From NCBI GenBank assembly GCA_024529925.1, contig JAFEUB010001102.1, forward strand, positions 530,001 to 594,000: a stretch of DNA of 64,000 nt. Direction: 5' to 3'. Source of the DNA: Ophthalmolycus amberensis (taxonomy: Eukaryota > Chordata > Actinopteri > Perciformes > Zoarcidae). The notes beneath the pieces were generated by a model. The model did no database searches and had not been told where the DNA came from. It saw only the letters and a list, made by a program, of their open reading frames with translations. Of the stretch, positions 1-13,300 are shown in pieces (within the stretch, counting starts at the first letter, position 1; each line of letters opens with the position of its first letter). The translations under genes were made by a program, and so were the position numbers.

Positions 1-864
1 TGTAGCTTCATGCATCCCCTACAAAGCTTTGACTAGTTGGTTTGCGTACAAGCAGTGTACAACCATATGCACAACACACTGAGCTGACCGTAAACAGGCA
101 CAAGGCTGTGTGGCTGTGTATTGCAAACTGCTATACATTTCCCAATTAAGTGCATATTCAGAATGGGCTGTCTACATGTACAAAGAACGCTCCTAAAACC
201 CGAATAATATCGACATATCCCACATGTATCAATCAGAGAGAGAAAAAAGCATCATTCTGTCCACTGCCACCACAATAATGAAATGTATTTCCTCATTCAA
301 ACAAAGTGCCAGAGAGGACCTTATAATGCTAAAGTCAAAGCTTATTTTAGGACCTTTTTGCGTTTTCATGACAACATAAGTGGTGACAGTAGGCCATATA
401 ATATCCAGGCCTTGAACTTGCCTCATTGTTGGAGATGTTCCTGTCTTAGAGGAGGTATTTTATTTATTGGAGTCAATGGAATGACTTCACAATGATGAAA
501 AACCTGTTAAAAAGGTTAATTTCCCATATGTCTTCCTCACCAACAGCTTTATTTCTGGGCAGGTTAAACCTCATGCGGGCCCACAATGCCATGTTGTCAT
601 ACTAATAGCATTCACCTTGCGTCTTCACAGAATTTATCACCGACTGTAAATAATCCATCCACTGGCTTTTGGTTGAACCCCAGGCTCCATTCTTGCCCAC
701 CACATTTCTTCCCAGACACTGCATTTATGAGTTTCTTAGCGATGCATACAAATAACATGTTGTGAGGCCAGTGGTTTTTAATTGTAACCTGGTGCTTCTG
801 AGGTAACTGGGGATTTTCCACGAAAAGAATATTTAATGTTAGCCACGCTAGTGGTGCGGTGTTT

Positions 865-1870
865 TCAGTCCACCACTTTGATCCAGACTGAAATATATCA
901 ACAACTATTCAATGGATTGCCACAAAATTCTGTACATGTGTTCATTGTTCCCAGCAGATAAAGTCTACTGATGTCGGTGATCCGCTGATTTTCGTTCTCG
1001 CCCAACCAGCAGGTTGACATTTGTGGGTTTGAGTAAAATGTCTCGACAACTACAGGCTGGACTGCCGTACATTTGGACACATCCAGGGAACCCATCCACT
1101 CTTTGTCTGACGATGATGAGCCTTTGGGAGAAGAGCGCTATATTTCTGGGGATCCGGTGTAGCCAGCAGATATCCATGTTAAGACTTCCTTTTTCCCGAC
1201 TGCTCATTGTTTACAGTCCAATTAGCAGCTTCGGATGCAAGACTGGAGTTGGAAATGAGAGTCAACATGTACCGGATTGTTTCAAAAGTAGCCAGTTTAC
1301 AAGCTAATCTAAATCCTCATCAGACGATAGCCGGTGGGTTCCCAGATTGCATTTTGGCAAATGTGTTCCATCTCATTTGTGCTCCACAAGAACTGTTTAC
1401 CTGCATTCAACTAAAGACTGCTCCATCCTGATTAGTCACTACTATACAACTACTATACACTACTATACTACTATACAAACGGAAACCAGAACACTTCCGA
1501 TGCCAAAATGTTGTCCCTTTGCAGACAAATCCTAATATAAATGTAGAATCTGTTTATAGAGAGATTATGTTCAGGATGAATTTTGAAAACGTTCTGACTT
1601 TATATTTGACGCCATCATCACGGCAAAATGTGTGGTTTACGACCAAATGCCTGCACAACAGATGACATTAAATTCAGCCTCAGCTGTATCTTGTGTTTAG
1701 TGCTGATTAGCAAAGGTTAGCATGCTAAACTAAGATGGCGAACATGTTTAACGTTACAAAACATCAGCATGTTAGCATCGTCACTGTGAGAATGTTAGCA
1801 TGCTGCATTAGGCTTCAAGCACCACATGGCACAGGTCCAGCCTCACAGGGCCACTGGCATGGCTGTTGAC
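865..1870. repeat. Diverged dispersed repeat, copy 1
   Basis: Two blocks (about 865-1000 and 1560-1870) resemble the segment at 55930-56440. Both copies share a 'ccaccactttg(a/g)tcca(g/a)actgaaat' start, a 'gaccaaatgcctgcaaaa'-like middle and a tail rich in 'ttagcatgctaaactaagatgg'. The middle of this copy differs, through insertion or decay. I recognise the TTAGCATGCTAA-type tail as common in percomorph genomes but cannot name the family. No coding capacity. Confidence 0.6.
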
Positions 1871-4129
1871 TCTTCGTCGTGTCTTTTTAAGTGTTGAAAC
1901 TAGCATGCACCAAAAATGATAACTGATAGCAATAACGTTGAACACTTAAATAATAAGAGCTAAGTTGTAAAAAAAACAAAAAGAAAAAGTTATTTTATGT
2001 GGCTGTGGTTCATAATCTTGCCGAATATCAACACAGTATGGAAAACTGTATATCATAAGCCCTAGACAGAGGAATTTCTCTCTGTGAGAACCTGTTAATG
2101 CATTTTAAGCACTCACTCGATTTATTTTCTGCCCAAAGCAAGTAACAACAAAACCTTTGAGGTGAACACAGGCCATCGACAAGATATCTGAGCAGGAAAA
2201 GCTGGACTTACCAGTGTTGGATCCATCCCCTCCATTGTCCCTCTGGTACAGTATATAAAGCACCACAGGTGAGCCAAGCTTGTAAACCTGAGAGTGTTGT
2301 GTTTAGTTTACATTATATATCATGATGTCTGGGTATCGAAGTACACATTTTTAAATAGTTGTCTCTTGCTGCCTTTTAAAGTCACTAAAGTGTGAAGGTG
2401 CCTGGTGCAGCAGCTTTAATACTGCTCTTTGTGTCGAGCGTGTGAGACTCAAAATACCTGAGAATTCATGTTTTAAATGAATTCATGAGTTCATTCTGGC
2501 TGATTGAAGCTGTGCCACATCTGCCTGGGCAATTTGATACGTCGCTCTCAGGTTGTGCTTCAAACCGCTTCTCTGTAACTTGTTTTCATTCTCTCTGTTG
2601 AACACAACAGCAATTACTTTCAGTGGTTGGTCTTTTCACACCTTCCATTCATTATTTTTTACCCTGGCTATTCAGCTGTTTGGAGGAAGGAGTGGATCGT
2701 TGTGTTTAACTGCAGCCATTTCCCAGTGTGAGTGCTCGAGTCGTTCATCGTGTAGAGTACAGGTGAACTCTCCCCATGAGGGGAAAAAAGATATGAACAC
2801 TGACCTGAGCAAACAGATATTTTTCTTCCCAGCAATGACTGTGCTGTGCTGGGAAGTTGAGAATAATAGTGAAAAGACAACAACAACAAAAGGTCACTGG
2901 GTCCTGGATAGGAAATGGAAAACCCTGGCATATGAGAGTGTTAGATTATCATGGCATGATACCGTTGAGTCAAATTAAGGAGATGACACTGCAGAAATAT
3001 TCTTCCCATTCCAAACCAGGAGAAAAAAATAAGCAAGTAAAACACAATAGAGAGGGAGAAATAACAAACAGAGCAGCGCAGAGAGGAAAGGCTGATGGGT
3101 AGATTACCTCTGGGTTCAGCCCAGGAGTGCCTCTTAATCATGCTGTGGGTCTGGCTTAGAGGTTTCGATACGGGTAGTGACTGTTTATTGAAGCTGGCAC
3201 AGGTTGTGCTCTCGGAGATGGCGGCCTCACATGAGCCACAGGAACAAGCAGCGTCAAAAACACATCCAGGGAACAGGAACTTTAGGCCTCGACGCTCCCA
3301 AGCCACCACTCAGGCCTGCAGGGTTTTCTGTTTACTTTGAGTGTGTGTGTGAGACTGTGGGTGCACAGTATATTGATGTCCGCATGTAATAAATGCCAAA
3401 CTGTTTTTCACATGATTGATCACTTGATTCTATTGGAGGCACCGCCAGTTATTTTAGTTTTCATAACAAGGGAACAAGAGTTGTAAGAATAATTATATTA
3501 ATGTACAAGAACAGGTAATCGCGCCATTATGTTTAAAACTGTATACCCAGGGCCCCGCCCATAGTACTACTACACCTATAATGCTATATAGCTACATGGG
3601 ACGGCTGTTACATAAATGGATGCAGTAAACCATCATCCTGGCACATATACAAGCTCATATAAACATGTATCTCACTCATATTTCACCTCTTAGTGGACTT
3701 CATACCGTAGCACATCCGAGACATACAAGCATCTGTAAGAAGATAGTGTAATTTATCCCTCTATCTCTGTACCTGCTCCAGGTTACTGAGCAATTTGATG
3801 CCCAAAAACCCCAAAATATAAGCATTCTTTCGATGATGGAGCTGGCAGCACAGCATGACTCAAAGTATTCCTATTCATATCTTATGAATGCTTTCCGTTG
3901 ACATACTTACCACTGTCATTTTCTAAATGTATACACAATAGAGCCAGAGAAACTGCCTTTGTGTCAAATCTTTTTTTGAAATCTGCCTTTTTTTCCATTT
4001 ACGATGTTGTTAACCACAACCTAGCTTGTAAGTTATAGTACAGTATACTTTACTTGGCAAATATGATGATTCATATTTTAGGTGGCTATAATCAATACTT
4101 TTACATTAACAATGGATGTGAAAGATGAA

Positions 4130-4500
4130 GATGAACTCATGGATAATTATCTCTGACTTTCCCCTCAGCTCTAAAATGTCTCTCAGCACAATGTTTAGTG
4201 TTTTCTGGCCCTCATCTTTCACTCTCACGGCTGACACAGTGGCGCTTTCGGCTGCAGCCAGCAGTGAAAACTCTCTGATGAACACTCTGTACGCTTCAGC
4301 ACCAAACAGCAGACGCGACGTTAACAACAATCTGGTGAACATAGTGGAGCATGTAGCAGCTAAAGTGCCAGATATTTACCTCTGGCATTGCTGGAGACAA
4401 AAAAACAGAGCTAAAAAGAGACTAAATATTGGTGTTGCATTCATCAGGTGACCAGAAACGCGGCTAAATAATTGTTACGTTGCTCCATATCTGCTCACCC
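4130..4500. repeat. Dispersed fish repeat
   Basis: The stretch reads 'aacaatctggtgaacatagtggagca...gcagctaaagtgccagatattt...ggtgaccagaaacgcggctaaat', a pattern I recognise as an abundant non-coding dispersed repeat of percomorph genomes. The open frames on both strands are therefore not treated as genes. The boundaries are approximate, and I see no clear terminal repeats. Confidence 0.5.
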
Positions 4501-5706
4501 ATTAAGTTTATATGTACGCAAACAGTTGCCTTTGTAATGCTAATTAATATAATGTATTCTTTGGAAAAAAAATACACTATAATTATTAACTATATTAGCT
4601 AAGCATGAATAATGCATTTTAACCAATAAAAACCTATAATTCCTAATCAGTGATGTGTTACTTTTGATTCTTTTGTGATCCATTGTGTAGTTGATCCATA
4701 GTCTGTCTTCCTCTGGGGTTTCCTCAGCTCGTCACTCTGTCATGTGAGTGTTCTGTATGTCTCTCAGGTCCCCTCCTTTCATTAATAAATACAATTACAG
4801 AGCCGTGTCGCTGCTGATGGGGCTGCAGTGAAACAGACAAGGTTGCTCACAGAGGAGTACTGCTGAGCTTGAGGCAAGGCAAGAAATTACAGCCTGTACA
4901 GCAAAACATCACTATTTTATAAATTGCCTTAAACAGTGAAAAAGTTGGCACAGGGGAAAATAATGATTTAGGGACAGGAACTTTCAAAGTATTAAAAGAA
5001 AGTTCAGATGTTAAACTTGTGCAATTTGTACAAATGACTATGTGTAATGTGAAAGGATAACCAGACTGTTCACCACAATCCTACAGGGCAGTTTAACAAC
5101 TTTCTGCTCGTTATTTTGGTTTTAAGGCCAGAAGCTGCTCTGTTTTCAGTCTAAGTGCTCAGAGAGGATAGAGAGGATAGAGTGGCACACCATTTATGAA
5201 CGCTAGCCCGGGGGATGTTATATGAATTATTCCTGCTTTTTTTTTTGTGTCGATGCCAGAAAAACAATCACAACAACCAAACTGGTTTTAATTGTCACCG
5301 GCTTGAAAGTTGTGTTTTCGGAAACGAGGCAGCAGATTCAGAGGTGACTCAGACAGCAATGTTTGACCTTCGCCTCAAACAATGCCAGTAACCTCCTCTT
5401 TCACACAAAAAACGACGAATTATTTCAAATTTGATATTGCCTCGAGCCCATATATATATATATACGAACCTAAAAACATTTTCCAAAAATGTCTCTTTGA
5501 AATCATTGGCGATGCATGTGCCTAACTATTCCAGTCCTGAATTATCTGCTTCTCAAAGTCATTGTGCCTGCTGCTTGGAAGAAAAGCGTGGCAAACGTGC
5601 TTAGGCTGAGCCCTCAGTCACAGGCCCTATGAAGGTTACTTTGAATGTCTTTCTCTCTCTACGATTTCACTATCGTACACTCTTAACAATGGAGAAATTA
5701 CTTACC

Positions 5707-5834
<128 letters not shown>

Positions 5835-7283
5835 CAAAGCATGCATAATATTGATCAACACTCCACGGAGAAGTTACATGTAGAAGATACATGCAGAATA
5901 TGAAAATAAGATGTTCTTTAAATGTCATTATTCACCCAATATGAAGCTTTTTCAGTTCAAGATCATCAGGACACTGGTACGCCGTGCTATTGATTTATGG
6001 CTTGGCGATGCTGCCCTTCAGTGGCAGCTGACTAGAATAACTTTTATTCTGTAGATGAGTTGGAGGAATGAAACATGTTGCGCGGAGGAGAAATAGGCTG
6101 TGATGCAGTGGTAGCGTGAGCAGAATCAATCCCAAGAAATATAGCAATACATTCTCACCTTCTTATAATCAACTTTCATGCTGACAACATTTCACGGTGA
6201 TGAAATACCCATATTCTGATCCCCATTTTTCTCCCTTATTTCCTTTCACAATGTCAAGTGAGAACCAGCGATTAGTGAGTGTGACAGGGTGAGCTCATAT
6301 CATGAAAGAGTGTACCTCCCTGTAGGTCAAGTGCACTCAGATGTCAGGTTCTGTCCCAACGAAATAAAGACAGATGTTTTGTGGCACTTGCCTGAAAACA
6401 AATCTAAGCTGGTGATCCATCAAGCCCCCAAGTTTCAGCGCCGCTCTGTGCACCGGTTTCATCATCACAAGGCTCAAGGACGGACTTTATCCACAGGCTA
6501 CCTCTGGTTCCTTGCCTCAGAGATCAAAGTGTCTCCATTTCAAAATAACTAAATGAATTTTGGCTTGGCATGCTGAAAATGTAGAAACCAAAGTGCCACA
6601 GTCAATCTTCTTAAGGCGTTGTCCTCAGCTGGCCTTTTGGTAAATGTCAAACTATTCCCCCAAGTCCAGCTGAGTGACAGGTGTTTAGAGTATTTGACGG
6701 TGTTGTACACAGAGTGATGCTGAGCTCATTGGGACGTTGACTCTCTTCCAGGCCCGCTATCATGCTGCTCAGCCTGCCCCCGGGTCCAAATGCAGATAAA
6801 TGTAATAAAACATGTGCGGTTTGACTATGATTTGCAATACTTTTCCACTCTTTGATGAAATGATAAAATCATCAACCGCTTCAGTAACATTGCTGGACAA
6901 TATTTACCGGGGTTCTGAATGAATTCTTCGCACAGGACCACCTCTCCGTCTGCCACCCACATAACAAAACAAAGGGCCAAACAAACTACACATGGTAAAT
7001 AGCATGCCCAACGCCTAAAACATGACATAAGTGACCACCCCTTCCCATTGAGACCCACAGAAAAATAAGCCGCAGGAGAGGGTCACTCACGAAATGTGTT
7101 TTCCTGCCTCAAAGTGCTGAATAATAATGGCACAACCCAAACAGATGTAAAGAAGGGAAGATTCTCACACACAGGTGTTGCAGCTGCCCACTTTGTCCAT
7201 TAGGTGTCGCTCAACTACTGCACCTGACGCATCAGGCTCCTCACCCTCTGGCCCGGATTGTCTGGGTTCGTAATTGCCACCGA

Positions 7284-7307
7284 CCAATCACACGAGAGGT
7301 GGGCGGG
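7284..7307 (+). promoter_or_regulatory. Likely eda proximal promoter: CCAAT box and GC box
   Basis: A CCAAT motif at 7284-7288 is followed by a GC box (gtgggcggg, 7299-7307), about 80-100 bp before the eda start codon. The flanking DNA is more CpG-rich than the upstream region. No TATA box is obvious. The assignment rests on motif and position only. Confidence 0.4.
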
Positions 7308-7366
7308 TCTCTATTGTTACTACAGATACTCGAAGAAGTTTGCGCCGACCTGCCACTGCTGCACCT

Positions 7367-7390
7367 ATGAGTCTTCACGTTAATGAATAG
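7367..7390 (+). other. Upstream ORF overlapping the eda start codon
   Basis: An ATG at 7367 opens a seven-codon frame (MSLHVNE) that ends with TAG at 7388-7390. It spans and overlaps the chosen eda ATG at 7383 in another frame. If the mRNA starts upstream of it, it could reduce initiation at the main start. Transcript data are needed to know whether it lies in the 5' leader. Confidence 0.45.
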
Positions 7391-10300
7391 CCGCGGCCCG
7401 CGCGAGACAAAACGAGCCGATTATGCCGAGATAAAGAGCATCTTGACTCGCGCTCGGTCCGATATAATGGCACGCGATGGTTCACCCGCGGAGGATTTCC
7501 CGGACAAAGTGATGCCCAGCAGGGCAGCTCCATGCACGTGCAACAAGAAGTGCAGGAGCCGGAGCGGCAGCGTTGTCTTCCTGGGATTCTTCCTGCTGTC
7601 GCTGTCTCTGCACGCTGTCACCCTCGTCTGCTATTTGGACCTGCGGTCCGAGGTCAAAAGGGAAATTATCCACCAGAAGCGGGATTCAATATTGACACTT
7701 GCGGGGAGTGACCTGGCTGACCTGGCTGACCCGGCGGCGGTGGTCTCACCCGCGCACCCGCGACTGGACTCCCGCATCAGCCGCGGCGCAGAGGGTCATG
7801 AGGTAAAACGTTTTTTTTATTTGTTTTTGTAAGTTTACAAAAATAAAGATAAAATAAAGAGCCACAGCAGCTCATTTGCAGGCGACATTGTTTTCATTCC
7901 TCACACGGAGGCTGTTCGTGTTCATTCACCTCCGTGCAGTCCTCCTGTTCCCGGATCACGGTGTCGGGTTCTGTGTCTGTGCTCTGTTATGGCTTGTTTC
8001 GGGGCAACTTATTTTACAGTAGCCTGTCACGACGTTTTGCCAGCTCGGTTTCCAGACAAATATGTTTGAATCAGCGCTCCCGTTGCGTGATTCAGCCTTC
8101 TTGGACGAAGATGCACAGGAGGTATAAGCTTTAAAGTCTGTCACCTGGCCAAAGTCTCCTGTTCAGGGAAACACACCCAGGGAGGAAGTTGGAGAGGTAT
8201 GGTGCCAATTGTGCCTTTTTATAAAACAAGGGGGGAAAAATCCCACAGTGATCTAATTTACTCCAGACATGGCTTTATCTTTCCCAAATCAAACCACATT
8301 TAACCCAATCCATCTTGTTTCCAGAGATCCCCAAACACACAGAGGTTGATGCTCAATACTTAGGCAGCCTGCCCAGTTGGATTCCCGGAGACTGGTCAGT
8401 CAATGTGCTGGAGCAGGTGGACGGAAAAATGAACTGGATCACCAGCAGGTGCAAAGCCCAAGGGCTGATGTAAATTCATCAGGACTTAGATGGAGCAGTT
8501 GGTACTTGGAGCTGAGCCAGCCTCGCCTCACATGTGTTTTCCTTTCTGGCAGCGGGCTGATTGAATGTTCGTTGTGTTGTCTGTGGCTTTGGCAACAGCT
8601 GCCCCCCTCTCCATCCCCGCCACTACCACACAATCCCCTAATTTCATCAGTACAAAGGGCCCGCCCGTAGATCTCAACTTTGCATTGCTTGCTCAATTAG
8701 CTCACATGCCACCCGGTTGTATAACCTTTTTTTTTTTTTGTTGTTGCAGAGACTATGATCCTCTGTGTGGGGGCAATTGGCTGGACATTTAGCTGTGCAG
8801 AAGCGTCAACTTGGAGGGCGGAGGCATTCATTTCTCTGTAGGAAAGACTATAGAGACCACTTGCCGGTATTGGAGTTTGCTCTGCAACATTTTCCTCTCA
8901 GTGGGAAGCTCAGCCCATTCATTTAGTCGTCAATGTGTCCGTTGCTCAGCTTATTTTAGTTTGGTTTCCCCAGTTAAAGCCGAGCCAAATGGGCCCGGTA
9001 TTCAACCCAGATGGTGACGCTTCATGAGGTGAAAGACTGTGGCCCAGCTGTAAATATTTAACAGCGCTGTGATGCTGTCCTTGCCAGATGTCTGCATTAA
9101 ACAACTCTGATTACACATCCCACAGTTTACATAGTTGGAGAAACAGGAGCATGTGGCATTTGGACGCAGCGGCCGCACTTGTTAGTTTCTCGGGCATTTG
9201 CTTTGAAGAATGACTTTTTTTGGAGAGCTCGAAACTGTTTGTTGGATTTCATCAAAGCAACTTCAGCAGCATCTGTGCGATTTGATGCGATGTGCAGGTA
9301 TACAGACAAGTGTAAAAGACATGGAAGGTCTTCAGAGAAGGCCGAACAAACATACACACCGCATAGACATGCGATGCAGCAGACGTGGAGAGCATTATGC
9401 GCTTAGTCGTGGTAAACATATAGTACCAATGGGGAACCTCTGTTCGGATGGACTTACTCGGCTTTGTGGTTGAGTTTTAGTTTGACAGAGACAAGTGTTC
9501 TTTGTGTAATAACGGCTTTGCACACCGAATGAAGTGTGTGTTTTTCAGTCTTCAACTGGTTCTGGTCAGTGTCGAACGTCGAACGTTTCTTTTGTTTCGT
9601 GGCTTCTTGAGTCAAACCGACTGGAAAGAACTTTTGATCAGTTAAGATTGTAGCATTGAGGGAAAACTGGGTTTGTTTTATCTGGGAAAAAAAAAGAGTT
9701 TGAAGATGTTGATATCTTCTCTTAAGTGCTCATGGAAACAAGCAATGTCGTTTTTCTTTGTTTTAATGCTTAAATTTCATTATGAAAAGAAAACACCGCC
9801 CTGTGTTTATTCTGGCACCAAATGTATTTTGAATCTAGTAATATTGTAGTTTATTTTTTCGTCCAGGTTGAAGTTTGGTCCCATTTTGAATGCATTTCCA
9901 TCCCGTCGACGTCATCTTGTACTTGTATTACATCATTTTGTACTGAAATGATATAGATCCACCACTGATGTGAAGACAGTGATCACGGCTATAACTCCCA
10001 GAGAGTGATCGAGGCGACACAAGTGTCTGATCGGTGTTCAGAATCTGTCTGTGCACAGAGAGGGGTTACTGCTTGTAACTTTGGCTGCGGTGTTATCCGA
10101 GGCAAAGAAAGAAAGTAAGGCAGTAAAAAATGCTTGTCATACCATATTTGTAACAATATAACACAATTTGAGCCTATACATCTGTCAGCATGTCCATAAA
10201 TTTAAGTAAATAAATGGAAACAATATTGTTGAAAGGTTTATATCTCTTAAGAGATTTTCCTCGCACCAATATGCAATGAAAGGAGGAAACGTTTGGTGAG

Positions 10301-13300
10301 AACTTTGATGGAGAAATGCACTCATTCCTGACATGCACTTCAAAGTAGCGTAACATTTCACACTCTTTCCAACCCGAGTGGTAGCTTCTAAATGAGAGCA
10401 GATAATGTTGCCGAGTATCATCTGGGACAAGACAAACAGTCCTCCCCTCAACAGTCACAGTTGGTATGCCCTTGAGCAAGGCAGTAAACCCCAGCTGTCC
10501 TGCAGATCTGTGAAGTTCCCAACAGTATAAAAAAAAAAGCCCTTCCCAGGTGTGTGTAGCTCTTAGGTCTGAAGGGTGTGATGCGGGGCATTACTGACTA
10601 AAGAGAAAGTGTTGCTCACAGCCAGCCTGACCCTCATTCACCTGCCCTAAGAGAGTGACACGTCGTCAAAGTCAACCCGTGGAATACTTAATTGTGTTAT
10701 AGCTCTGATAGCGTTTTGTTCTTCAGCCCAACATTTTTCTTATAACCATTATATGAAATAATTTTCTCCTCTGATGTATGCCTTCAAAGTCTCCCAGAGA
10801 ACAGATGCTGAAACATCTGGAGCCTAGTTAACGGCTATTAAAAAAAGTCAGTTTGATGGGACACAAACGGCGGCATACAAGCTCTGGGGTGCCGCGGTGG
10901 GCTGTCACCCGCATCTACTTTAAATTGTGACCAGTGCAGGATTAGTTAAAACAAGCAGTATCCATAGGTACAGATGGGAGCGAGCCTCCGTATCAGGAAT
11001 GATCCAGTATGCAGTGTCGGCGTCATGCAAAGCACAAGAGGAGGTTGAAACATCAGAGGTACGAGGCCTCAAACCTTTCCACATAAGACTGAATTGTCTT
11101 GACAGACGGACGGCGTAGACGCCCAGTAAAGATCGAGTCCACAGTCACAAACATCCACCGAAATGATAAATTCTCAAAGCATTCAGCGAGGACTCGCTTT
11201 GCCAGCGGTGTTGCAACAATCCGAGATGTGATTGGCTGCTGACAGGCGACATTTCCCCTTAGGTTGTGTGCTCCACAGCTATTTTTTATTTTTTTAGATC
11301 GCAATCTATGGATGCTGTTATTAAATCACCCAAGTTATGGTTTGAAACACATGGCCTTGCAGTCTGATATTGGCTGAGGAAAGAACACTCCTTTTTTTTT
11401 TTTTTTTTCTTTTGTAAATTGAAGAAGAAAACACGGCATCTCAATTGTCAGCCGTCCGCATGCCGTTACAGTTAGTAATGCTTGTACAGCCGTGATGGGC
11501 ACCCGAGTCTGCAGCATCTGGCACCCGCAGCCACCAGCCCCGAGTTTCACCTCCTCAACTGTGTGACTCCACGACCTCCACCGCAGTTTAGTCATTTAGA
11601 CGCTGCTAGTCTGAGCTGTAGAGGCGTTGCTGCAACCAGCATGCTTTGGAAACGGTATTGGTCAAAGAAAACACTTGAGCTGTAGCCTTTTTATTTTCAT
11701 AAACGAGCTTTAAAAATGTCTGAATGTCGGGGAATGTCTGTGGTATGAGTTCAGAAATGGGAAGAGATACAAGCTGTTGTTATAGTAAATACTAATGGGG
11801 CAAAAGAAAAAACTGACTGAATTGTAGTCATATCCTCACAGAGCAACGGGGAATCGCGTCGTTTGCGCGCAACAGCACACCCCGCGCTTTGAAGATTTGA
11901 AAGCCCTCTAATTAATAGCATTTTTCCCTTGTGCTGAAAAAGAATGGTTTACTCAATAGTTGGCACTTGGCATACATACCAACACGTTGTCATCCTGATT
12001 TACTGTAACCCTGCGTGCCTTTGAAGGGTATAGGCTGTAAATGGTGTAATGAAGTAAAATGAAGCGAACAAGGGCGCAGCACCATTTCTCATAGTCGTAT
12101 AATTGAATAATGTCTAATTATTTTTTCAAAGATCACTTTGTTGCCTTCACGTGTAACAACAGACGCACCAGTTGTGGTAGTAGCCTAGCAGATTGCTTGT
12201 TTGTTTTTTGTCGTTCTGCCTGAGCTTAATCCCGGGCCAGAAATTGGCTGTTGAATCGTGTTTGGCTGTCAGAACAGACGAAAGTGTAATGCCATATGCC
12301 TGAACATACACCCAGAATCCTTTGAGAGGTAAAAGCCCCCTATATGCCAACAGCTGGAGAGGAGATGTGGAAGACACCTGTTCACCAAATGAACGGCAAA
12401 CGTCGCTGCTGGCGGGAAACATCTGTGTGTCGATGAACCGCTCCAACACGTACTCCTCCATCGGGCTGGAATTCCCGTGCTTATAAGGTCAGACACGGCT
12501 GGCAGCTGGTCAGCGATGTAGACTTTAGCTACTTTGAGCTTGCCCAACACAGCCAGCGGGGGGGGGGGGAGTGTTTGACATGATACTGCTCATCCCTCAC
12601 CACAGGGGGCGGGGGGGGGTCCCCACATCTGAGACGAGGTAGAGAAGAAACTCGAAACATAACTTTCCCTGTCTGTCTTCTTATGGTCTTTCAGTGGCTC
12701 TGCTTGAAAACCACACAAAGAGGCACTGGGAGTTCACGTCGCTTTTCCGGAGAAGGAGATTTCTCGTCGTTGGGGGGGGTTTGGGGTAAACATAACCGCT
12801 ATGTTTATTTGAGCGTCACAGCTGGAAACATGGAGTATGTCGTCTGGTACCCAACTGGGATTTGGCCCCCATGAACAAAAAGAGAGGTCAAAGTGTCTGT
12901 CAGTAAGCTTGTCTGAGTCGGTCCCAGCAGTGAGAATGAATGAAACATCATTTTTTTATTATCTCGTGAGCCATGCTAAGGGGCTGCACGTGTCGGTGCA
13001 CCAGTGATGTCAGTTATCCGAACTCCGAGCCAGTCCGGCACAATTATTGGTCGTCTGGTCGTCTGTCCTCAGCCGTCGAGAGCCCGCGAGCCTCACACTC
13101 TGCCCATTATTCACGCTGACACTCCAAAGTGTGACCGAAAGCGATCTCGTGTATCGCGGGGCTCGACGAAAGGAAGGCTTTGGGTGGTCTCGGTTGTGTT
13201 TCCAATGTCGAGTTTCTTTGTCTATCGGATTTTGGGAATCCTCCAACGATGTGCTCACAAACTGGCTGTTCAAACAGAAAGCCACTTTGAAACAAAACTG

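Noticed and set aside
4106..4451. 108-codon plus-strand and 78-codon minus-strand frames
   Set aside because: They lie in a sequence I recognise as a dispersed fish repeat, not a protein-coding gene.
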